Below are positions 1-7,844 of a DNA stretch of 64,000 nt, in pieces. The DNA comes from Sagittula salina (GTDB taxonomy: Bacteria; Pseudomonadota; Alphaproteobacteria; Rhodobacterales; Rhodobacteraceae). The notes below the pieces were generated by a model. It did not search any database. It had not been told where the DNA came from and worked only from the letters and a program-made list of their open reading frames with translations. Location: NCBI RefSeq assembly GCF_017813235.1, contig NZ_JAGISH010000007.1, positions 1 through 64,000 of the forward strand. The letters run 5' to 3'. The translations under genes were made by a program, and so were the position numbers. Every line of letters starts with the position of its first letter. The first letter of the stretch is position 1.

Positions 1-531
1 GCGGTGTCCATCGCCAGATGCACCTTGCGCCATTGGCGACGGCTCTGAACGCCATGCTTGCGGGCCTGCCATTTATTGCCCGGCAATGGTTTGCTCGCAA
101 ACCATGAGAGGGCGCCGTCGCCAAGAAACTTGATGCCGGTGCTGTCCACCAGCACTTGATGCCGGTGCTGTCCACCAGCAGATTCAGCGGCCCGTCGGCA
201 CGGCGAAAGGGGATCTGCACCTTGAGGTCTTCTGCCTGCGGCAGAGCGTCGAGTAGTCCGCAACGGGCCAGTCCAGCCCTGCCAGGCGCAGGAGGCTCGC
301 GACCATCCCGGCTGTCTGCCTGAGCGGCAGCTTGAACAGAACCTTGATCGACAGGCAGAACTGGATCGCGGAATTCGAAAAGACCGGCGGGCGCCCCGCG
401 CGTCCCTCACGCGGCGCGTGCCAGGTCATCTCCGTGTCCAGCCAGATCAGCAGCGACCCGCGCTTGCGGAGCGCAGCGTTGCAGGTAGACCAGTTCGTCC
501 TGCGGTAGCGGGCGGGCTTGGGCTTGCTCAT
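1..531 (-). pseudogene. IS5-family transposase, frameshifted and duplicated
   Basis: The first ~95 residues (start at 531) match the N-terminal part of IS5-family transposases, with the AIQFCLSIKVLFKLPLRQT segment and the YSTLCRRQK motif. The reading frame then shifts at about 225-230, and a 26-bp tandem duplication (129-180) breaks it again. Past the duplication the coding sense resumes (LLVDSTGIKFLGDGALSWF, then a Trp-Arg-Lys-Val-His-Leu segment) and runs off the left edge. The DSTG motif holds the first catalytic Asp of the DDE domain. The two lesions do not compensate each other, so no full-length protein can be made by ordinary translation. Confidence 0.8.
129..180. repeat. 26-bp perfect tandem duplication inside transposase
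   Basis: Positions 129-154 and 155-180 are identical 26-mers starting CTTGATGCCGG. The unit covers the codons for the DSTGIK region of the transposase. 26 is not a multiple of three, so the duplication shifts the frame. Confidence 0.95.
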
Positions 532-599
532 GCTGCGCGTCTAACCGCATGGATTCCCGTTGTGAATCCTTCAACGGCTGAGGTCTGCAACAACGCCTA

Positions 600-1308
600 G
601 AAGATGCCTACAGGGTCGAGGAAAAGACCGTGACGCTCTATGCACGTTTCATGAAAGAGGCGGGGCTGATCACCTCCGGCGCAAGGGGGGTGAACGCCCC
701 GCACATGCGCCCGCGCGATGCGGTGCGTCTGACGATTGCGCTGCTGGCGACGGGCACCGCCGCACATGCTGTCCCGCTCTATCAACGCTTCGCCGGAATG
801 ACGATCCAGCCCGACCGCTCAAACGGCCCGCACCCGGTCAGCCTCGGCGTCCACGAGGGTGCAACGCTGGAATCCGTCCTGCTGCACATGTTCTCGACTG
901 ATATGTTCCCCGAGGGTGTCGAGGGGGGCGGGCCATTCGCCTGCGCCCCATACCTTGAGCTGCAAGAGAATCAGCGCATCGCCAAAATTGAGCATCACCC
1001 GCTGGTGGACGGCAAGCTGGTCCGCGGGGTCAGTAATCGGGCGGGCCTCTTTTTCGCGACGCGGAACCGGCCGGAGGATATGGCCCTTGAGGATAGCCGC
1101 GCACATGGCGGCATCTTCATTTCCCGTGGTGTCTCGCCGATTGCCCTCTCTAGTTGCGCCCTGCCGTTCTACCTCGAATGGCGGGACAAGATTTCGTGGG
1201 AAACCATGCTGAAGGAGACCGAGGAAGAGACCAAGCGGCGGCATCGCTACGGTGACTATACGCCGGAAAAAAAGTCTTTGGTTCGACCGCGACCTGGGCG
1301 CGGCGTGA
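600..1308 (+). pseudogene. Element-borne hypothetical protein, 5' end removed by IS
   Basis: An open frame begins directly at the IS junction without a start codon (LEDAYRVEEKTVTLYARF, then GARGVNAPHM); the first usable start is the GTG at 630. The N-terminal part looks like a small helical DNA-binding-type segment (about residues 1-60), followed by about 170 residues of unrecognised mixed sequence. At an A7 run (about 1266-1272) the frame appears shifted by one base: reading one base fewer gives a natural end (FDRDLGAA and TGA at 1306-1308), while the sequence as given fuses it to the next small gene. Proteins of this type are often found just before integrases of tRNA-borne elements; that is from memory of gene order. 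Function unknown. Confidence 0.5.
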
Positions 1309-1310
1309 CG

Positions 1311-1518
1311 ATGGAACGCCGCCCCGCCGCAATCCGCAAATCCGACCTGTCGCCCGCTTTCGAGGCCGCGAAGGCTGCGGGCTTTGATCAGGTGTCCATC
1401 GTCGTGGAAACCGCCGATGGCAAGCGGTTCCTGATCACGGCCGGGAGGGGGCGGCGATGCTGCCAAGCCGGACATGACCCCGCTCGAAAAGTGGAGGGCA
1501 GGCCGTGCCGCAAGCTGA
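1311..1518 (+). pseudogene. Small element-borne protein, frameshifted
   Basis: ATG at 1311 opens a short coding sequence (MERRPAAIRKSDLSPAFEAA, then VVETADGKRFLITAG). In a G-rich run at about 1447-1454 one base too many takes the frame away. Removing one G restores a C-terminal segment (GGDAAKPDMTPLEKW) ending with TGA at 1516-1518, two bases before the ATG of the integrase. It would then be a ~68-residue protein translated just ahead of the integrase. Small basic or acidic proteins in this place are often integrase partners, but there is no recognisable excisionase motif, so no function is assigned. The shift could be real decay or an error in a homopolymer. Confidence 0.5.
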
Positions 1519-1519
1519 T

Positions 1520-2557
1520 ATGCCCAAAGGTGTGCATCGCGTCCGGCGGAAGTTGGCGAACGGCAAGAGCCGCTTTCACTTCTATGCATGGCGTGGCGGT
1601 TCCAAATTCTGGGAAGATGACCACCGCAAGCCGAGCGACCCCGCGTTCTATCAAGCATTTGCGGAAGCCGCTGCGCGCCCGAAACCGGCCGACTACACGA
1701 CGCCCCAGATGGTGGATGACTTCCTGTCCAGCACCGCCATGCCCAAAGGCGAGCGGTCACGCGCTGATATTCGGAAACGGGGCCTGCGATTCGCGGACCA
1801 TTTTAAGGATGCGCCCGCCGTCATCTTCGAGGAACGCGGCGCACGGGGCGAGGTGAACGCATGGCGGGCGCTCTGGAAGCACTCGCCCAAGCAGCACGAT
1901 ATGGTAGGCACCCACGCGGTTCGCATACTCAATTGGGCGGTGGATGAGGGCAAGCTGTCCGAACATCACTGCCATAAGCTCCACCGGCTCTATGAGGTGG
2001 ATCGTTCGGAAATCGTCTGGACCCCGGCCGACCGGGAAGCCTTCAACGCGGTCGCGCCGGAATGGGTGCGCCGCATTCTCTGCGCAGCCTGCGAAACTGG
2101 TTTGCGCCCGGCTGACTTGATCAAGCTGACACCGGCCCATGTCGAGCAGACGCCGCGCGGCCATCGCCTTCGCGTCAGGACGAGCAAGCGCAAGCAGCTG
2201 GCCCACATCCCGATCACGCCCGCGCTGGCCGAGGTGATCGACACGACCCCGCCGAGCCGGATGCTGATCCTCACCAATGCCAATGGCAATGCCCTGACCC
2301 CGCACCGCGCGTCCGAGGGCGTCCGCCAGTGGCGCGACAAAGCCAAGCTGTCCGATGAGCTGCGCCTGTACGATGCGCGCGGGACGGCTGCAACGCGCCT
2401 TCTGAATGCGGGCCTGTCCCTTGCCGAGATCGCCAATCACATGGGCTGGTCTGTCCGCCATGCGGCGAACGTGATCGAGCACTACGCCCGCGTGTCGCCG
2501 GACGAAACCGACGCGGTTCTGGTCAAGCTGGCCCAAGCGAAAGGGGGCGTAGCATGA
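1520..2557 (+). CDS. Tyrosine recombinase (site-specific integrase)
   Basis: A 345-residue phage-type integrase. The N-terminal ~150 residues include an SAM-like core-binding region; the C-terminal half has the catalytic domain with Arg in CETGLRPADLIKL, Lys in RTSKRK, the box II segment YDARGTAATRL, the W of HMGWS and the nucleophile Tyr in IEHYARV. In box II the usual His is Tyr (codon 2369-2371) and the second His position is Trp. These variants occur in some integrases, so activity is not excluded. A GTG start at 1505 is also open, but the ATG at 1520 lies right after the restored stop of the upstream gene. The gene ends 75 bp from the 3' end of tRNA-Cys, the classic layout of an element integrated at a tRNA. 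A 25-codon frame overlaps its stop (2554-2631); it is probably not a gene. Confidence 0.88.
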   Translation: MPKGVHRVRRKLANGKSRFHFYAWRGGSKFWEDDHRKPSDPAFYQAFAEAAARPKPADYTTPQMVDDFLSSTAMPKGERSRADIRKRGLRFADHFKDAPAVIFEERGARGEVNAWRALWKHSPKQHDMVGTHAVRILNWAVDEGKLSEHHCHKLHRLYEVDRSEIVWTPADREAFNAVAPEWVRRILCAACETGLRPADLIKLTPAHVEQTPRGHRLRVRTSKRKQLAHIPITPALAEVIDTTPPSRMLILTNANGNALTPHRASEGVRQWRDKAKLSDELRLYDARGTAATRLLNAGLSLAEIANHMGWSVRHAANVIEHYARVSPDETDAVLVKLAQAKGGVA

Positions 2558-2631
2558 ACAAAACTGTAAACGCCCCTGTAAACGGCGCAACCCTCGCAAG
2601 AGCCGGTGACAGACAGGTGCTTGAAAAGTAA

Positions 2632-2705
2632 TGGAGGCGAGTACCGGAATCGAACCGGTGTACACGGATTTGCAATCCGCTGCGTAACCACTCCGCCAAC
2701 TCGCC
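2632..2705 (-). tRNA. tRNA-Cys (GCA anticodon)
   Basis: Read on the minus strand: the 7-bp acceptor stem GGCGAGT/ACTCGCC, discriminator U, encoded CCA (2632-2634), anticodon loop TTGCAAA with GCA, and a T arm with TTCGATT. Length 74 nt including CCA. U at the discriminator position is typical for tRNA-Cys. The 3' end faces the integrase gene, so this tRNA is the likely attachment site of the element to the left. Confidence 0.96.
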
Positions 2706-2980
2706 CCGTTCCTGGTCCAGGGCACCGCATCAAAAGCGTGGACCGTCGAGCCCGGCGAGGTTCCTCCGGGCTTGGGTGAACGCCTTCTACGGTGCGTCTC
2801 CGAGATCTGCAAGATGGAATCTCGCCTGCGTTCTGCCGCGGCTCCGTGAAGCGCCATGTTGGCCGGGACCGATTGTCCCGCCACCGTGCAAAGGGGCAAG
2901 TTTGAGCGGCAGGGACATTGCCGCGCAGGGCCACTTGTGGCAGAACGTTTGCAAGGTCTCTGAACGAAAGAGTTTAGTGC

Positions 2981-3634
2981 ATGAGCGACTATGCCACCCG
3001 ACGCCGCATGATGGTCGATACCCAGGTGCGGCCTTCCGATGTCACCGAGTTTCCGATCATCGATGCGATGTTAACCGTGCCGCGCGAGGCCTTCGTGCCG
3101 CGCGACCGGATCGAAGCGGCCTATGCCGGCGAGGATGTCGACCTTGGCGGCGGGCGTGTCCTGCTGGATCCGCGCGTTTTTGCCAAGATGCTTGAGGCGC
3201 TTGACCTGAGCAACGGCGACCTCGTGCTCGATCTCGGGGCGGGGTACGGCTATTCCTCTGCGGTCATCGCCCGTATCGCCGAAGCGGTCGTCGCGGTTGA
3301 GGACGATCCGGACCGTATCGGGGAGGCGCAGGCGCTGCTGACCGAGCATGGTGCCGACAACGTGATCCTGCAGGAGGCGGCCCTGACCGAGGGCGCGGCC
3401 GAGCATGGCCCCTATGACGCGATCATCCTCGAGGGCGGCGCCGAAGTTCTGCCGGAGGCGCTCGGGGCGCAGCTGAAGGAGGGCGGTCGCATGGTCGTGA
3501 TCTTCATGGATGGCGCCTTGGGCCGGGTGAAAATCGGGCGCAAGATCGATGGCGAGATGACATGGCGCTTTGTGTTCAACGCAACGGCGCCGATGGTGGC
3601 AGGGTTCGAGAAGACCGAGGAATTCGCGTTCTGA
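2981..3634 (+). CDS. pcm: Protein-L-isoaspartate O-methyltransferase family protein
   Basis: A 217-residue class I SAM-dependent methyltransferase. The SAM motif LDLGAGYGYSS is at about residues 83-93, followed by an acidic residue after VVAVE that binds the ribose. The N-terminal part (MMVDTQVRPSDV, then LLDPRVFAKMLEAL) is the alphaproteobacterial variant of the Pcm family and differs from the canonical enzyme, which has a TGSGY-type motif I. The family methylates isoaspartyl residues for protein repair, but whether this branch does so is unproven. The gene precedes tolC and the popZ-like gene, the same order known around popZ in Caulobacter. Confidence 0.85.
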   Translation: MSDYATRRRMMVDTQVRPSDVTEFPIIDAMLTVPREAFVPRDRIEAAYAGEDVDLGGGRVLLDPRVFAKMLEALDLSNGDLVLDLGAGYGYSSAVIARIAEAVVAVEDDPDRIGEAQALLTEHGADNVILQEAALTEGAAEHGPYDAIILEGGAEVLPEALGAQLKEGGRMVVIFMDGALGRVKIGRKIDGEMTWRFVFNATAPMVAGFEKTEEFAF

Positions 3635-3697
3635 CGGCCATGCCCGGAAGACCGGCCGGCCGGGCGGGCAGGTCAGTCGGGGGCTCAGGGGGCGCGC

Positions 3698-5137
3698 ATG
3701 TATTCAGAAGAAAGGTCGCGGGGCATTATGTGGGGCAAACTGGGCGCAAGAAGCGCGAAGCGGCTGGCCGGAGCCATTCTGGCCATTGGGATGGCTACGC
3801 AGTCCTGGGCAGAGACCCTGGCCGAAACGCTGACGTATACGTATATGCACAGTGGGGTGGTGGAGCAGAACCGCGCGCTCCTGCGTGCGGCCGATGAGGA
3901 TGTCGCCGTCGCGATGGCCAAACTCAGGCCGACGCTCGACTGGTCCGGGGCGATCCAGCGTAATTATGGGGTTTCCGGCTTGCCGGGCGCGGCGTCGCCC
4001 ATCGGCAATACCACCGCTTCGATTCAGTTGTCGGCTTCGCTGGTTCTTTACCGTGGCAAGCGCGGCAAGCTGGGTATCGACCTCGCGAAAGAGGCGGTGC
4101 TCGCGTCGCGTGCGGGACTGATTTCGGCGGAGCAAACCGTGCTGCTGAATGCCGCGCTTGCTTTCCTTTCGATCCGCGAGGCGGCGGAAACGCTGGGCCT
4201 GCGTCAGAACAACGTGCGCGTCATCCGGCAAGAGGTGCGTGCCGCCAATGACCGCTTTGACGTGGGCGAGGTGACCCGTACCGATGTCGCGCTGGCCGAA
4301 GCGCGACTGGCCGCCGCCGTGGCGGCGCTGGCCGCTGCCGAAGGGTCGCTGATTTCGTCTGGCGAGCAATTCCACGCCATCGTGGGGCGTGATCCGGGCA
4401 ATCTGGTGACCCCGACGCTGTTGCCCCGTATCCCGTCGAGCGTGGAGGATGCAAAGGCGCAGGCCGTGCGCCGCCATCCCGACATGATCCAGGCACAGCA
4501 CAACGTCGCGGTGGGCGATCTCAACGTGGCCATCGCGGAGGGCGCGATGGAGCCCACCGTTTCGGTTTCTGGCAGCTATGGCGTAACGGAGGGGCTGAGC
4601 AACGACGCCTTTCAGCAGGGTGGCACCGTCTCGCTGGGGGCGAGCGGTCCGATCTACCGAGGGGGCGAGTTGAGCGCGCTGGTGCGCAAGGCAATTGCGA
4701 ATCGAGATCAGACCCGCGCTGCGCTGCATGTCACCCGGCTGACCATCGAACAGAATGTAGGCCTCGCCTACAGCAACCTGCGCGTGGCGCAGGCCAACAA
4801 GCGGTCGTACCAAGAGCAGGTGCGCGCCGCTCAGACCGCCTTTCAGGGGGTCCGGGAGGAAGCAAAGCTCGGCGCGCGAACCACGCTGGATGTGCTCGAC
4901 GCGGAGCAGGACCTGCTCGACGCGCGTGCCAACCTCGTCTCTTCGCAGATCGCCGAGTTTCAGGCCGCGTACCAGGTGCTCGCATCAATCGGCCTGATGA
5001 CGGCGGAAGCACTGCAATTGGATGTTCCGCAGTACGATCCGGCGCAATACTACAACCTCGTGAAGACAGCACCGGTTCAGCGCAGCAAGCAGGGTCAGGA
5101 ACTGGACCGTGTCCTGAAGGCACTTGGAAAAAACTAG
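3698..5137 (+). CDS. tolC: TolC-family outer membrane efflux/type I secretion protein
   Basis: A 479-residue (469 if started at ATG 3728) outer membrane channel subunit. A Sec signal peptide is visible (KRLAGAILAIGMATQSWA, cleavage before ETL) and starts best from the second Met at 3728; the first ATG adds a charged 10-residue leader. Two duplicated OEP domains of coiled-coil helices follow, with the conserved LTYTYMHS near the N terminus and TTLDVLDAEQDLLDARANL in the second repeat. It would form the trimeric outer membrane duct for type I secretion or multidrug export, working with an inner membrane transporter encoded elsewhere. The upstream pcm and the downstream popZ-like gene are co-directional. 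Confidence 0.92.
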   Translation: MYSEERSRGIMWGKLGARSAKRLAGAILAIGMATQSWAETLAETLTYTYMHSGVVEQNRALLRAADEDVAVAMAKLRPTLDWSGAIQRNYGVSGLPGAASPIGNTTASIQLSASLVLYRGKRGKLGIDLAKEAVLASRAGLISAEQTVLLNAALAFLSIREAAETLGLRQNNVRVIRQEVRAANDRFDVGEVTRTDVALAEARLAAAVAALAAAEGSLISSGEQFHAIVGRDPGNLVTPTLLPRIPSSVEDAKAQAVRRHPDMIQAQHNVAVGDLNVAIAEGAMEPTVSVSGSYGVTEGLSNDAFQQGGTVSLGASGPIYRGGELSALVRKAIANRDQTRAALHVTRLTIEQNVGLAYSNLRVAQANKRSYQEQVRAAQTAFQGVREEAKLGARTTLDVLDAEQDLLDARANLVSSQIAEFQAAYQVLASIGLMTAEALQLDVPQYDPAQYYNLVKTAPVQRSKQGQELDRVLKALGKN

Positions 5138-5208
5138 AATTTTCGACTTTTGTTGTGCGACTCCGGTCGAGCGGGTAAACTGTTTCGCGAGGCCAGAGTG
5201 GGATAAAA

Positions 5209-6555
5209 ATGTCAGACCCCGTCACCAATGTGGAAATAGAGGACATCCTGTCCTCCATCCGGCGACTCGTTTCCGAAGATTCGGAGCCGCGGCCAGCCCC
5301 GCGTGAAGTGAAGCGCGTCGGAAGGCTTGTCCTGACCCCGGCGCTTCGAGTGAAGGACGGATCCGACAGGCCCCTGCCGGCTCGGAAGCCTTCTGCCAAA
5401 GAGACAACGCCGCCAGTGCTCTTGACCAACCCTGCCCAAGGGCCGAAAGCGGTCGACGACGATGTCGAGGGGAGATCCCTCCTGACACGTCTCGTCTTCG
5501 AAGAGGTTGCCCGCTCCATTCCTGCCGTTGTGGAAAATGCGGCGGAGGAGGCTTTGGCCGGGAGTGGCAGAGATGCCGTGGACCGGTCTGAAGTGGCCGC
5601 TGCGGAGCGCCAATTGGTTGGGACAAGCGAGGAGGCGGATACCGGGACTCCCGATGGACCGCCCGAGGCGTCAGCGCTGGTGCGTGATGAGACCGCGCAA
5701 CCTGCGCTGCCCGTGCCGGGTGCGCATGAGGAGCCCGCCGCAGAGGGCGCGGGCCCAGAAGATTCCGAGCAGGAGGGCGGCGTCTTCGCCGGAGACAACG
5801 TTCTGGAACGCAAGATTGCCGCGCTGGAGGCTCTGGTGCGCAATCGGGTCGCCCGCGAGGATGATGTCGTTGCGGGCGATCCGGCCGAGGACATCGATCC
5901 GGTCGATATCGTGAAGCATGCGGCATTCCATTCCGTGCGCGAAGCGCGGGAAAACCTCGAAGACCATCGCGCGGAGCCGGACGGCGAGGGCCATGAATTC
6001 GAGAGCGACGACCTCGGCGAAGAGGGCGTCTCTGGCGTGGGTGAGGTATCCGAAGCCGGGATCCACGCCGTTGACCCTGCCGTTTCGGAATCGACGGAGG
6101 ACGATGAGCCCCCGCTGGCATACAACGAGGAGCCCGACGCGGTCCTCGCCGAGCTTCTTCAATCAGTTGCCGACGCCACGGAGGCGGAGGCAGGAGAAAC
6201 CGACCGGACTGTTCTTCCCTTTGGCGACACCCATAGCAGGGCTGTGGATGAAACTGCCGAAGCTGAGAAGACGGCGGAGGCCATCGATTGGGAGGACGTT
6301 GCCGAAGGGAATGTCCGAGGGGCCGACATTGCCGCCGATCCGGAACGAGTGCCCGCTGCGGCAGCGCCCGCGGATTCGCCCGTCGCGGCGCGCGAAGACA
6401 TGCCCATGATTGACGAGGCGATGCTGCGGGAGATGGTCTCTGACATCGTGCGTCAGGAGCTTCAGGGCGTGCTGGGCGAACGCATTACCCGGAACGTACG
6501 CAAGCTCGTCCGCCGCGAAATTCATCGCGTGATGATGACGCAGGATTTTGACTGA
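5209..6555 (+). CDS. PopZ-like polar organizing protein (DUF2497 type)
   Basis: A 448-residue acidic protein with two conserved ends and a long disordered middle. The N terminus (VEIEDILSSIRRLVSED, residues 7-23) matches the short PopZ N-terminal helix that binds client proteins. The C terminus (about 400-445: LREMVSDIVRQELQGVLG, then ITRNVRKLVRREIHRV) is a helical multimerisation region. Between them is about 370 residues rich in Glu, Asp, Ala and Pro, much longer than the linker of Caulobacter PopZ (177 residues in total). The place after pcm and tolC is the same as popZ in Caulobacter, which supports orthology. Inferred role: polar scaffold for chromosome tethering or cell-cycle proteins. 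valS, which follows popZ in Caulobacter, is not present here. Confidence 0.75.
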   Translation: MSDPVTNVEIEDILSSIRRLVSEDSEPRPAPREVKRVGRLVLTPALRVKDGSDRPLPARKPSAKETTPPVLLTNPAQGPKAVDDDVEGRSLLTRLVFEEVARSIPAVVENAAEEALAGSGRDAVDRSEVAAAERQLVGTSEEADTGTPDGPPEASALVRDETAQPALPVPGAHEEPAAEGAGPEDSEQEGGVFAGDNVLERKIAALEALVRNRVAREDDVVAGDPAEDIDPVDIVKHAAFHSVREARENLEDHRAEPDGEGHEFESDDLGEEGVSGVGEVSEAGIHAVDPAVSESTEDDEPPLAYNEEPDAVLAELLQSVADATEAEAGETDRTVLPFGDTHSRAVDETAEAEKTAEAIDWEDVAEGNVRGADIAADPERVPAAAAPADSPVAAREDMPMIDEAMLREMVSDIVRQELQGVLGERITRNVRKLVRREIHRVMMTQDFD

Positions 6556-6591
6556 CCGCCGAAAGACGTCATCAGTACCTCGAAAAAGAAA

Positions 6592-6617
6592 AACCCGCTC
6601 TGGTCAGAGCGGGTTTT
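6592..6617. terminator. Intrinsic terminator after popZ-like gene
   Basis: Perfect 10-bp stem AACCCGCTCT (6592-6601) and AGAGCGGGTT (6606-6615) with a GGTC loop and T-rich flanks on both sides. It lies between two convergent genes and can serve both. Confidence 0.9.
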
Positions 6618-6652
6618 CTCGCATCCGGCTTGGCCGGAGAAACAGGACAGGA

Positions 6653-6973
6653 TCAGGCTGCTTCGGCCTGCTGCGCGGCATTGCGACGCTCGCTTTCCTC
6701 GCGCGACAGTGCGACGGAGGTACGGATGCCCTTGGAAACGAAATCCATCAGGCCCGACACGACACGTTCGTTCGGATCGATCCCTGCGCAGGACAGCACT
6801 TCACGACCGTCGCGCGACCGCGCCCAGCGGGCGATCTGCTCCGGGCCGTTACCGTACTTCTTGTCATCGGCAATCGCATCATCCAGCGCTGCCAGAACAA
6901 CGGCGGCAAAAAGCTTGCGCGCGCGGTTCCCCTGCTCGGCGTTGAATGCGGTACCGTCAACGAAATCTTTCAT
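6653..6973 (-). CDS. DUF6280 family small protein
   Basis: A 106-residue soluble helical protein of the type found widely in Rhodobacteraceae (MKDFVDGTAFNAEQGNRARK at the start). It has no signal peptide or membrane segment and no known catalytic motif. The C-terminal part (SVALSREESERRNAAQQAEA) is a charged helix. It is convergent with the popZ-like gene and divergent from efp; the 217-bp gap to efp holds promoters for both. Its function is not known to me; the family name is recalled from this group of bacteria. Confidence 0.75.
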   Translation of the reverse strand: MKDFVDGTAFNAEQGNRARKLFAAVVLAALDDAIADDKKYGNGPEQIARWARSRDGREVLSCAGIDPNERVVSGLMDFVSKGIRTSVALSREESERRNAAQQAEAA

Positions 6974-7190
6974 TTTGCGACCTTTGTTTATTGCTCTTGT
7001 GTTTTCCGGCGTGAAGCGGGTTATGGCTTAAACCGTTCGATTCGGATACCCCGATGCTGCATAGCACCCATGCGAATTGCACATATCTTTCTGCGGGTGC
7101 ACTGGAGACCGCGCAGCCTTGCCAGCCGGACATCGGCCAGATATAGGCGCGGCCAGACCCTCTTCAACCTTTCGCCATGGAAAAGCCGCA

Positions 7191-7754
7191 ATGCCCAAGA
7201 TCAACGGGAACGAGATCCGTCCGGGGTATGTCCTCGAACACGACGGCCACCTTTGGGCTGCGGTCAAGGTCGACCACGTCAAGCCGGGCAAGGGCGGCGC
7301 CTTTGCCCAGGTCGAGCTGAAGAACCTGCGCACCGGGTCGAAGCTGAACGAACGCTTCCGGTCGGAAGACAAGGTGGAGCGCGCGTCGCTCGAGAACCGC
7401 GACATGCAGTTCCTCTATGTCGATGACGGCCAGATGATCTTTATGGACACCGAAAGCTACGAACAGATCCAGCTGGATGCAGAGCTTCTGGGCGACCGCC
7501 GTCCCTTTCTGCAGGATGGCATGACCATCGTGGTGGAATTCTTCGGGGACGAGGCGCTGAACGCCCGCCTGCCCGCCAAGGTAATCTGCGAGATCGCGGA
7601 AACCGAACCGGTCGTGAAAGGGCAGACTGCGGCAAAAAGTTTCAAGCCCGCCGTGCTGGACAACGGCGTGCGCGTTGCGGTGCCGCCCTTTGTCGGGCAG
7701 GGCGAGCGCATCGTCGTGAACACCGATACCATGGAGTATTCCGAGCGCGCATAA
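7191..7754 (+). CDS. efp: Translation elongation factor P
   Basis: A 187-residue protein with the usual three beta-barrel domains: KOW-like domain I (1-65), OB domain II and OB domain III ending in [20 protein letters not shown] binds stalled ribosomes between P and E sites and helps polyproline synthesis. The tip lysine is Lys34 in VKPGKGGAF, the residue modified by beta-lysylation in other bacteria; epmA/epmB are not in this window. The ATG at 7191 gives the family length; an in-frame ATG further upstream (7077) would add a non-conserved leader. An intrinsic terminator follows. Confidence 0.97.
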   Translation: MPKINGNEIRPGYVLEHDGHLWAAVKVDHVKPGKGGAFAQVELKNLRTGSKLNERFRSEDKVERASLENRDMQFLYVDDGQMIFMDTESYEQIQLDAELLGDRRPFLQDGMTIVVEFFGDEALNARLPAKVICEIAETEPVVKGQTAAKSFKPAVLDNGVRVAVPPFVGQGERIVVNTDTMEYSERA

Positions 7755-7808
7755 CCCCGCGCGCCGATCCGTTCCCCGTGCAACCACCGGGGGCGAACCA
7801 TAACAGAC

Positions 7809-7843
7809 AAGGCCTCCGGCTCTGAAAGCCAGGAGGCCTTTTT
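7809..7843 (+). terminator. Intrinsic terminator of efp, overlapping next gene's RBS
   Basis: Stem AAGGCCTCC (7809-7817) with GGAGGCCTT (7832-7840), then TTT. The 3' arm contains AGGAGG (7831-7836), which is also the only Shine-Dalgarno sequence for the ATG at 7845. The spacing of 8 nt is ideal. So the same hairpin that ends efp transcripts would hide the ribosome binding site of the next gene in read-through RNA. Confidence 0.85.
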
Positions 7844-7844
7844 C

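Larger units (their letters stand above)
1..597 (-). mobile_element. IS5-family insertion sequence, partial and decayed
   Basis: The element reads on the minus strand and its left part lies outside the window. The right end, next to the transposase start, carries a terminal sequence GCGTTGTTGCAG, close to the end of the second IS copy in this window (GGGGCTTTGTTGCACAAATC at 29352-29371, read on the minus strand). A CTAG at 597-600 sits at the junction, which fits the target preference of many IS5-family elements. Immediately beyond the end a coding frame continues without a start codon, so the IS appears to have landed in the 5' part of another gene. Confidence 0.75.

Noticed and set aside
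2554..2631. 25-codon frame overlapping the integrase stop by 4 bp
   Set aside because: The ATGA overlap looks like coupling, but the peptide is very short and the frame ends next to the tRNA 3' end, so it is more likely the attachment region.
1757..2899. A 380-codon minus-strand frame across the integrase and tRNA-Cys
   Set aside because: It crosses a tRNA gene and is antisense to a well-supported integrase.
4731..6125. A 464-codon Ser/Arg-rich frame on the minus strand
   Set aside because: It is the antisense of the acidic linker of the PopZ-like gene, whose Glu/Asp codons become Ser/Arg-rich on the other strand.
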